Assembly: GCA_028873275.1 (NCBI GenBank)
Contig: JAGWLJ010000125.1
Span: 1 to 5,150 of the forward strand
DNA: 5,150 nt
From: Pseudomonadota bacterium
GTDB lineage: Bacteria; Pseudomonadota; Alphaproteobacteria; Rickettsiales; SXRF01
Direction: 5' to 3'
Position 1 is the stretch's first letter; each line of letters opens with the position of its first letter. Below the pieces are notes generated by a model, which ran no database searches, had not been told where the DNA came from, and saw only the letters and a program-made list of their open reading frames with translations. Of this stretch, positions 1-5,150 are shown in pieces. The translations under genes were made by a program, and so were the position numbers.

Positions 1-2589
1 GGTGATTTCCTCGGCGCCGAGCTTGGTGTCGCGTGCCATCACTTCGAATTCCTCGATGTGGATAGAGGTGAACACGTCTTCCGACACGATACGCTCGGAG
101 ATCAGGATTGAATCCTCGAAGTTGTAACCATTCCAAGGCATGAAGGCGACCAGCACATTGCGGCCAAGCGCCAGCTCGCCGAGCTCCGTCGACGGACCGT
201 CGGCGATGATATCGCCGGCCTTCACCACGTCGCCGACCTTGATCAGCGGCTTCTGGTTCAGACAGGTGCTCTGGTTGGAGCGAGTAAATTTGACGAGGTT
301 ATAGATATCAACGCCGGGACTGCCGTCGTCACTAGCTTCCGAGCAGCGTATAACGATACGCGTGGCATCCACCTGATCGACCGTGCCGGCGCGGCGCGCC
401 ACAGTGGTGACGCCGGAATCCTTGGCAACGACCTCCTCCATGCCGGTGCCGACAAGAGGAGCTTCCGAGCGAATCAATGGCACGGCCTGGCGCTGCATGT
501 TAGAACCCATCAACGCGCGGTTGGCATCATCGTTCTCGAGGAATGGAATCAGCGCGGCGGCGACCGATACCAGCTGCTTGGGCGCGACGTCGATGTAATC
601 GATGGTGTCAGGCGCCGACAGCATGAAGTCGCCGGCCTTACGGCAGGAGACCAGCTCGTCAGTGAACTTCCCCTTGTCATCAATCTTGGAATTGGCCTGG
701 GCGATGGTGTATTTGCCTTCCTCGATGGCCGACAGGTACACCACCTCATCAGTGACGCGGTGATTGACCACTTTACGGTACGGGCTTTCGATGAAGCCGT
801 ATTTGTTGACACGGGCATAGGTCGCCATCGAGTTGATGAGGCCGATATTCGGGCCTTCCGGCGTTTCGATGGGGCAGATGCGGCCATAATGCGTCGGGTG
901 CACGTCGCGTACTTCGAACCCCGCGCGCTCGCGCGTCAGGCCGCCCGGCCCAAGAGCCGACAACCTGCGCTTGTGGGTGATTTCCGACAACGGATTGGTC
1001 TGATCCATGAACTGGGAAAGCTGCGACGATCCGAAGAATTCGCGGATAGCGGCTGCCACCGGCTTGGCATTGACGAGGTCATGCGGCATGACAGTGTCGA
1101 TGTCGACCGAGCTCATGCGCTCGACGATCGAACGCTCCATGCGCAGCAAGCCGATGCGGAACTGGTTTTCCATCAATTCTCCGACCGAGCGCACGCGGCG
1201 GTTGCCGAGGTGGTCGATATCGTCGATCTCCCCGATACCATCTTTCAGACCCACGAGTACCTTGATGGTTTCGATGATGTCCTGATTGGTCAGGATACCA
1301 ACGTCGTCGGATGTGCTAAGATTGAGGCGCGCATTCATTTTGACGCGGCCGACCGCCGATAAATCATAACGCTCGGCGTCGAAGAACAGCGATTTGAACA
1401 GTGCTTCCGCGGCTTCCGGCGTGGTGGGCTCACCGGGACGCATAACGCGGTAAATATCGATCAGCGCATCTTCCTTGCTGGTGTTCTTGTCGGCGAGTAA
1501 GGTGTTTCGGATATACGGACCGACATTGACATGGTCGATATCGAGCACAGCGATGTCTTTGACACCGGCTTCCTCGAGCGCGGCGATGGCGGCGGCGGTG
1601 ATTTCTTCCCCCGCTTCGATGTAAATTTCACCCGTCTCAGGGTTTACGATGTCGCCACCGTTATATTTTCCGGCCAGCTGTTCATTAGTAACCAGATACT
1701 CCTTGAGGCCGTCTTCTGCCAGCTTCTTGGCCAGGCGAACGTTGAGTTTCTTGCCGGATTCGGCCACCGTCTTGCCGGTTCTGGCATCGACCAGGTCATG
1801 CGTCAGCTTGATACCTTTCCAGGCATCAGGGATAAATTTGCCTGACCAGCCATCCTTTTGTTTCTTATAAATAGTCTTGGTGTAGAAAGTGCTGAGGATG
1901 GCTTCGTTGTCCATATCGAGCGCGCGCAGCAGCGACGTCACCGGGATTTTACGGCGGCGGTCAATACGAGCGTAGACGATGTCCTTGGCGTCGAATTCGA
2001 AATCGAGCCATGAGCCACGGTAGGGGATAATGCGGGCGGAATAGAGGAATTTGCCGGAGCTGTGCGTCTTGCCGTGGTCATGGTCGAAGAATACGCCAGG
2101 ACTGCGGTGCATCTGCGACACGATGACACGCTCGGTGCCGTTGATGATGAAAGTGCCGTTATCGGTCATCAGCGGGATGTCGCCCATGTAGACGTCCTGC
2201 TCCTTGATGTCCTTGATCTCGCGAGCGCCAGTGTCTTCGTCGACGATCCAAACGATCAGGCGCAGCGTCACGCGCAGCGGTGCGCTGAAATTAATGCCGC
2301 GCGAACGGCATTCATCGACATCGTATTTGGGCGCGTCGAAATTGAATCTGACGAATTCGAGCGTCGCCGTCTCGGCGAAGTCCTTGATCGGGAACACCGA
2401 CTTGAACACACTGTGCAGGCCGGTATTGGTACGGTTCTCCGGCGCGATATTAATCTGCAGGAAATGATCGTAGGAATTCTTCTGCACCTCGATCAGGTTG
2501 GGCATCATCGTGGCGGTTTCGATGCGGCCGAAACTTTTGCGGATGCGCTTACGGGCGGTGAATGAGAGACGGGATACTGCTTGGGCCAT
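1..2589 (-). CDS. rpoB: RNA polymerase beta subunit RpoB, N-terminal 863 codons (3' end beyond window)
   Basis: Catalytic beta subunit of cytoplasmic DNA-dependent RNA polymerase. The frame is open from the ATG at 2589 to the window edge without a stop; the family is about 1,340-1,390 residues, so roughly the last third is missing because the window ends. Visible landmarks are an alphaproteobacterial-looking start (MAQAVSRLSFTARKRIRKSF), MHRSPGVFFDHD near residues 160-171, FFGSSQLSQFMDQ from about residue 518 followed by NPLSEITHKRRLSALGPGG, PFLENDDANRALMGSNMQRQ near 682-701, and GYNFEDSILISER near 822-834. E825/D826 match the E. coli E813/D814 pair near the active-site magnesium. D529, H539 and S544 match E. 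coli D516, H526 and S531, so the rifampicin pocket looks like the sensitive form. The start is preceded by GAGG 4 bases upstream, a rather short spacing. It follows rplL by 137 bases containing hairpins, as in other rplL-rpoB operons. The identification is certain; no frameshift was found on codon-by-codon reading of nearly all lines. Confidence 0.98.
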   Translation of the reverse strand, partial: MAQAVSRLSFTARKRIRKSFGRIETATMMPNLIEVQKNSYDHFLQINIAPENRTNTGLHSVFKSVFPIKDFAETATLEFVRFNFDAPKYDVDECRSRGINFSAPLRVTLRLIVWIVDEDTGAREIKDIKEQDVYMGDIPLMTDNGTFIINGTERVIVSQMHRSPGVFFDHDHGKTHSSGKFLYSARIIPYRGSWLDFEFDAKDIVYARIDRRRKIPVTSLLRALDMDNEAILSTFYTKTIYKKQKDGWSGKFIPDAWKGIKLTHDLVDARTGKTVAESGKKLNVRLAKKLAEDGLKEYLVTNEQLAGKYNGGDIVNPETGEIYIEAGEEITAAAIAALEEAGVKDIAVLDIDHVNVGPYIRNTLLADKNTSKEDALIDIYRVMRPGEPTTPEAAEALFKSLFFDAERYDLSAVGRVKMNARLNLSTSDDVGILTNQDIIETIKVLVGLKDGIGEIDDIDHLGNRRVRSVGELMENQFRIGLLRMERSIVERMSSVDIDTVMPHDLVNAKPVAAAIREFFGSSQLSQFMDQTNPLSEITHKRRLSALGPGGLTRERAGFEVRDVHPTHYGRICPIETPEGPNIGLINSMATYARVNKYGFIESPYRKVVNHRVTDEVVYLSAIEEGKYTIAQANSKIDDKGKFTDELVSCRKAGDFMLSAPDTIDYIDVAPKQLVSVAAALIPFLENDDANRALMGSNMQRQAVPLIRSEAPLVGTGMEEVVAKDSGVTTVARRAGTVDQVDATRIVIRCSEASDDGSPGVDIYNLVKFTRSNQSTCLNQKPLIKVGDVVKAGDIIADGPSTELGELALGRNVLVAFMPWNGYNFEDSILISERIVSEDVFTSIHIEEFEVMARDTKLGAEEIT

Positions 2590-2602
2590 GGTTCCTCTAC
2601 TT

Positions 2603-2665
2603 AGTCACTCCCGCAAAGACGGGAATCTAACTCGCGAATGGATCTCCACCTGCGCGGAGATAACG
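2603..2665. repeat. Two-hairpin palindromic intergenic repeat (CCCGC...GCGGG type)
   Basis: Two arms of 27 bases (2603-2629 and 2639-2665) are imperfect inverted copies of each other, with 15 of 27 positions matching when one is reverse-complemented and most differences being transitions. Each arm is itself a hairpin: ACTCCCG/CGGGAAT (2607-2613 with 2620-2626, one G-U pair) and ATCTCC/GGAGAT (2642-2647 with 2656-2661). TCGCGA at 2632-2637 sits almost at the exact centre. The left arm resembles the GTCATTCCCGC...GCGGGAATCCA small palindromic repeats scattered through many proteobacterial genomes. That family link is from memory and cannot be tested with one copy. It lies a few bases ahead of the rpoB ribosome-binding site and would be transcribed, so it may affect mRNA folding or processing. 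Confidence 0.6.
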
Positions 2666-2673
2666 AAAACGCC

Positions 2674-2704
2674 AAAACCGGAGCGGCGCCATGCGCTGCC
2701 CCGG
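2674..2704 (-). terminator. Attenuator-like stem-loop between rplL and rpoB
   Basis: In the mRNA sense, CCGGGGCAGCGC pairs with GCGCCGCTCCGG across an ATG triloop (2704-2678). This gives a 12-position stem with one A-C mismatch and one G-U pair, followed directly by TTTT (2677-2674), then GG and, a few bases later, another TTTT. The stem is strong but the U-tract is short and interrupted, so partial termination is more likely than a full stop; rpoB must still be transcribed. E. coli is known to have a partial terminator (attenuator) in this same rplL-rpoB gap that lowers polymerase-subunit synthesis relative to ribosomal proteins. The same role here is inferred from structure and position. 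Confidence 0.6.
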
Positions 2705-2726
2705 CCCTGACTACTAATTAAAACAA

Positions 2727-3113
<387 letters not shown>

Positions 3114-3213
3114 TGTTTTAACTCCTAAAGTAAATAATAACGTTAATCCATTTTTCAAGCGGCGCGCATCTCACCGCGAGAATTCTTGTTATATTCTTTC
3201 TTCCACTCCGCAA
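3114..3213 (-). other. AT-rich untranslated leader between the small ORF and rplL
   Basis: No gene is visible in these 100 bases. In the mRNA sense the stretch contains TATAAC (3193-3188), which resembles a -10 box, but no good -35 at proper spacing: TTGCGG at 3213-3208 leaves only about 14 bases. A GC-rich patch with a possible GCGG/CCGC stem follows, then a very AT-rich tract leading to the rplL ribosome-binding site. It could be a 5' leader that keeps rplL well translated, a weak internal promoter, or plain spacer. None can be chosen from sequence alone. Confidence 0.4.
3122..3127 (-). promoter_or_regulatory. Shine-Dalgarno site of rplL
   Basis: TAGGAG in the mRNA sense, 8 bases before the ATG at 3113. 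It is one of the clearest ribosome-binding sites in the window. It decides the start against the upstream in-frame TTG and suits the high translation rate L7/L12 needs relative to L10. Confidence 0.75.
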
Positions 3214-3420
3214 TTACTTGCCCAAGAGGCGACCAATCCCTCGCTCAATACGCTCAGGCCAACTTAATGTTTTCTCATAGACCTTCATTGCCTGTTCGAA
3301 TTCTTCCGTAGTCAATCTTCCGCAACTGACGCTCGCTATGGCTTGTACCAATCCACCTTTGTGCAAGAGCTGCGTGGCCGCTTCAATTCTAGTCTTTGAT
3401 TGATTGGATGATTCAATCAT
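3214..3420 (-). CDS. Unrecognised 68-residue protein ORF between rplJ and rplL
   Basis: I do not recognise this protein. It starts with ATG three bases after the rplJ TAG stop (TAG TCC ATG), in the same frame as rplJ. AGGG inside the rplJ end lies 7 bases upstream, so translation coupled to rplJ is plausible. There is no signal peptide or membrane segment. The protein looks mostly helical: a first helix over about residues 9-31, a break at SCGR (single cysteine C33), a second helix TTEEFEQAMKVYEKTL (37-52), and a basic amphipathic tail PERIERGIGRLLGK (55-68). The G-R-L-T-x-EEFE segment faintly recalls short C-terminal helical (SHOCT-like) domains, which is a weak resemblance only. GC is about 46% by hand count (96/207), against 37/60 in a sampled stretch of rplJ. 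None of its seven leucines uses CTG and two of five arginines use AGA, so it is either a recent arrival or not selected for high expression. An intact frame and ribosome-binding site favour a real gene; a chance ORF or a relic of an L10 tail remains possible. Confidence 0.55.
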   Translation of the reverse strand: MIESSNQSKTRIEAATQLLHKGGLVQAIASVSCGRLTTEEFEQAMKVYEKTLSWPERIERGIGRLLGK

Positions 3421-3423
3421 GGA

Positions 3424-3933
3424 CTAGCCCTGCTTGCTCTTCGCCGCGATTACACGCGCCACCTGACCGCCGGGGGCTTGGAGAATGCTGGCGATACGCT
3501 GCGCCGGTGCCTGCAGCAGGCCGATGATCTTGCCGCGCAACTGATCGAGCGAGGGCAGCTTCGAGAGCGCCTGAATGGCGCTGACATCGAGCTTCTGCTC
3601 GCCGTAAGCGCCGCCGACAATGACCAGCTTCTCATTGGCTTTGGCGAAATCGACGATGCCTTTGGCAACGGCGACCGGATCTTCCGAGGTGGCAATCGCC
3701 GTAGGGCCCTTGAGCAACTCGGCGATATTGGCGAATTTGGTGTCCTTTGCCGCCAGCTTGGCCAGACGGTTCTTGGCTACCTTGAATTCGGCCCCGGCCT
3801 CGCGCATCTTGCGGCGAAGCTCAGACATCTGCGCCACCGTCAGCCCATTATTATGCACCACCAGCGCGATCTGCGCCTTGGTGAACCTGGCGTTGACGTC
3901 TTCGATCAGCGCTTGTTTTTCTGCACGATTCAT
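3424..3933 (-). CDS. rplJ: 50S ribosomal protein L10
   Basis: L10 is 169 residues, normal for the family, and forms the base of the ribosomal stalk. Its N-terminal domain binds 23S rRNA and L11, and its long C-terminal helix carries L7/L12 dimers. Family segments seen are MNRAEKQALIEDVNARF, LTVAQMSELRRKMREAGAEF (31-50), VAKNRLAKLA (52-61) and KGPTAIA (75-81). The C-terminus holds two LLQAP/ILQAP units 11 residues apart (139-143 and 150-154) followed by QVARVIAAK, suggesting up to three L12-dimer sites as in other alphaproteobacterial L10s (inference). The ATG at 3933 is supported by AAGGAG 5 bases upstream, overlapping the rplA stop. It ends in TAG and is followed in frame by the small ORF. 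In E. coli L10-L12 represses its own message through a leader before rplJ; here only 9 bases separate rplA and rplJ, so that arrangement is not present at this place. Confidence 0.98.
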   Translation of the reverse strand: MNRAEKQALIEDVNARFTKAQIALVVHNNGLTVAQMSELRRKMREAGAEFKVAKNRLAKLAAKDTKFANIAELLKGPTAIATSEDPVAVAKGIVDFAKANEKLVIVGGAYGEQKLDVSAIQALSKLPSLDQLRGKIIGLLQAPAQRIASILQAPGGQVARVIAAKSKQG

Positions 3934-3938
3934 AGATT

Positions 3939-3944
3939 CTCCTT
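3939..3944 (-). promoter_or_regulatory. Shine-Dalgarno site of rplJ overlapping the rplA stop codon
   Basis: AAGGAG in the mRNA sense, 5 bases before the rplJ ATG. Its AA belongs to the rplA TAA stop (3945-3943), so a ribosome finishing L1 sits on the L10 ribosome-binding site. This favours translational coupling of L10 to L1. Confidence 0.7.
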
Positions 3945-4644
3945 ACGCCGCCTGGCCGAGTTCAGCCAGATCGAGCTTCAGCCCCAGCCCCATGGTTGAG
4001 GAAAGGCCGATTTTTTTGATGTAATTGCCCTTGACGCTGGCCGGCTTGGCCTTGGCCACCGCGTCGATGAAGGCCTTGATATTCTGCAGCAGCTGTTCTT
4101 CCGAGAAGCTCGCCTTACCGACGCCGGCATGCACGATGGCGGCCTTATCGAGGCGGAATTCCACCTGACCGGACTTAGCGGCCTTGACCGCTTCGGCCAC
4201 GTTGGGAGTAACGGTGCCCAGCTTGGGATTGGGCATCAAACCCTTGGGGCCCAGCACCTTGCCAAGCTTGCCGACCACGCCCATCATGTCGGGAGCAGCG
4301 ATGCAGCGCTCGAAATCGGTGAGACCGGCATTGATCTTTTCAGCCAGATCGTCTGCGCCTACATAATCGGCACCGGCTTTGAGGGCCGCTTCCGCCTTGT
4401 CGCCTTTTGCGAACACGGCGACCTTGATTTTTTTGCCGGTGCCGTTGGGCATGGAAACCATGCCGCGCACGTTCTGGTCGGACTGCGTCGGATCGACGCC
4501 GAGATTCATGACGATATCAACCGTTTCGTCGAACTTGCTGCCGGCGCACTGCTTGACCAGCTTGACGGCATCGGCCAGCGAATAGCGCCTGGCTGTATCG
4601 ACCTTGGCGAGGAGAGCTTTGCGGCGCTTGGCGATTCTTGGCAT
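3943..4644 (-). CDS. rplA: 50S ribosomal protein L1
   Basis: L1 is 233 residues, full length for bacteria. It binds 23S rRNA at the mobile L1 stalk, helps release deacylated tRNA from the E site, and in many bacteria represses its own operon by binding the leader before rplK. Domain I is formed by the two ends (about 1-68 and 160-233) and domain II lies between. Diagnostic segments are KFDETVDIVMNLGVD (37-51), the signature GKLGKVLGPKGLMPNPKLGT (125-144), and the C-terminal YIKKIGLSSTMGLG (208-221). The ATG at 4644 follows the rplK TAA by one base, and GGAG in the rplK tail lies 7 bases upstream, so the two genes are translationally coupled. Two runs of seven As in the coding strand (4017-4011 and 4434-4428) encode lysines and do not break the frame. 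Confidence 0.98.
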   Translation of the reverse strand: MPRIAKRRKALLAKVDTARRYSLADAVKLVKQCAGSKFDETVDIVMNLGVDPTQSDQNVRGMVSMPNGTGKKIKVAVFAKGDKAEAALKAGADYVGADDLAEKINAGLTDFERCIAAPDMMGVVGKLGKVLGPKGLMPNPKLGTVTPNVAEAVKAAKSGQVEFRLDKAAIVHAGVGKASFSEEQLLQNIKAFIDAVAKAKPASVKGNYIKKIGLSSTMGLGLKLDLAELGQAA

Positions 4645-4645
4645 G

Positions 4646-5080
4646 TTATGACTCCACCACTTCGAGGCCCATGGAGAGCGCGGAACCGCGGATCATAGCG
4701 GCGGCAGCGTCGATGGTATGGGCATTCATGTCCTGCATCTTCTCCTTGGCGATCTCCTTGATCTGCGTCATGGTGATCTTGCCGGCCGGCTTATCCTTGC
4801 CCGGCGTCTGCGATCCGGACTGGATCTTGGCGAATTTCTTGAGGTAATAGGAGACCGGCGACTTGCGCGTGACGAAGGTGAAGCTGCGGTCCTTATAGGC
4901 GGTAATGACTACCGGAATTGGCGCGCCCGGCTCCATTTTCTGCGTGGCGGCGTTGAACGCCTTGCAGAATTCCATGATATTGAGGCCGCGCTGGCCGAGG
5001 GCCGGGCCGACCGGCGGCGAGGGGTTGGCCTTGCCGGCAGGAATCTCCAGCTGGATGTATCCGACGATTTCTTTTGCCAT
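4646..5080 (-). CDS. rplK: 50S ribosomal protein L11
   Basis: L11 is 144 residues, normal for the family. It binds the GTPase-associated region of 23S rRNA (helices 43/44), contacts elongation factors, is needed for RelA-dependent stringent response, and forms part of the thiopeptide site. The N-terminal domain (about 1-73) has the hallmark proline-rich segment PAGKANPSPPVGPALGQRG (14-32); its prolines and glycines are intact, so nothing suggests thiopeptide resistance. The C-terminal rRNA-binding domain (about 76-144) has the family signature RGSALSMGLEV (131-141) near the end. The ATG at 5080 gives the standard MAKEIVGYIQL start. The ribosome-binding site is weak (AAGAG a few bases upstream), unlike the good sites of the genes behind it, which may reflect control through the leader. 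The gene before rplK, usually nusG, is not in the window. Confidence 0.98.
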   Translation of the reverse strand: MAKEIVGYIQLEIPAGKANPSPPVGPALGQRGLNIMEFCKAFNAATQKMEPGAPIPVVITAYKDRSFTFVTRKSPVSYYLKKFAKIQSGSQTPGKDKPAGKITMTQIKEIAKEKMQDMNAHTIDAAAAMIRGSALSMGLEVVES

Positions 5081-5150
5081 GGGCTCTTAAACTTTCCAGT
5101 TTGGTGTTAGCGCCGCACAATGCCCGGAAATTCTGGCCGCACAGCTCCCA
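5081..5150 (-). promoter_or_regulatory. rplK leader, possible partial L1 autoregulatory site
   Basis: No coding frame here resembles the C-terminus of NusG, the usual upstream neighbour, so this is probably untranslated leader. In the mRNA sense it begins TGGGAGC at the window edge and later has GCTAACACCA (5111-5102). UGG can pair with CCA and AGC with GCU, leaving an asymmetric internal loop. Many bacteria have a GUGGGAG-containing two-helix element before rplK that copies the L1 site of 23S rRNA and lets L1 repress the operon; this may be part of such a site. The inner part does not fold into a convincing stem by eye and the 5' side is cut by the window, so the call is tentative. TGTGCGGC occurs twice as a direct repeat. 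Confidence 0.3.

Noticed and set aside
940..1040. Possible rifampicin-resistance changes in rpoB.
   Set aside because: The key positions (D529, H539, S544 here) are the ordinary sensitive residues.
760..1362. Long plus-strand open frame of 200 codons opposite rpoB.
   Set aside because: It is antisense to a clearly conserved part of rpoB and its protein resembles nothing; GC-rich genes often leave such open frames on the other strand.
3478..3999. Plus-strand open frame opposite rplJ and the end of rplA.
   Set aside because: It is a shadow of L10 and L1 codons with no ribosome-binding site or family resemblance. The same applies to 2758-3267 and 4129-4698.
4011..4434. Two A7 runs in rplA (4011-4017 and 4428-4434) as possible slippage or frameshift sites.
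   Set aside because: The L1 frame is correct on both sides of each run and lysine pairs are common in this protein; no alternative downstream frame looks coding.
4893..5120. Minus-strand open frame overlapping the start of rplK in another frame.
   Set aside because: It overlaps the conserved L11 N-terminus and encodes a low-complexity Arg/Pro/Gly-rich shadow peptide.

Overview
The window is a slice of the conserved ribosomal-protein/RNA-polymerase operon. All convincing genes lie on the minus strand, so transcription runs from high to low coordinates. The order is rplK (L11), rplA (L1), rplJ (L10), a small unrecognised ORF, rplL (L7/L12), then the first 863 codons of rpoB, which runs off the low-coordinate edge. 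The proteins read like those of an alphaproteobacterium. The RpoB N-terminus has the RIRKSFGRI, FKSVFPIKDFS and KYDVDECR segments typical of that class, L10 ends in LLQAP-type repeats, and the coding GC is moderately high (37/60 in one hand-counted stretch of rplJ). The class assignment is an inference from memory of these families; the genus cannot be given.

Layout in transcription order: 5150-5081 is a noncoding leader upstream of rplK that may carry part of the L1 autoregulatory site. rplK and rplA are one base apart (TAACATG). rplA and rplJ are 9 bases apart, with the rplJ Shine-Dalgarno overlapping the rplA stop. rplJ ends in TAG and is followed three bases later, in the same frame, by the ATG of a 68-codon ORF (3420-3214). 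This ORF is clearly lower in GC (about 46% by hand count) and lacks the CTG-rich leucine usage of its neighbours. A 100-base AT-rich leader precedes rplL. The 137-base rplL-rpoB spacer holds a strong GC stem-loop followed by Ts (attenuator-like) and a separate 63-base two-hairpin palindromic repeat.

The genes work together as expected. L11 and L1 build the GTPase-associated region and the L1 stalk, L10 and L7/L12 form the factor-recruiting stalk, and RpoB is the catalytic beta subunit of RNA polymerase. The core genes look intact and ordinary. What is unusual is the inserted small ORF, in frame behind the L10 amber stop and exactly where the L10:L12 ratio is normally set, together with the almost absent rplA-rplJ spacer and the palindromic repeat just before rpoB. 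No mobile-element gene, CRISPR array, tRNA or defence-type gene is visible.
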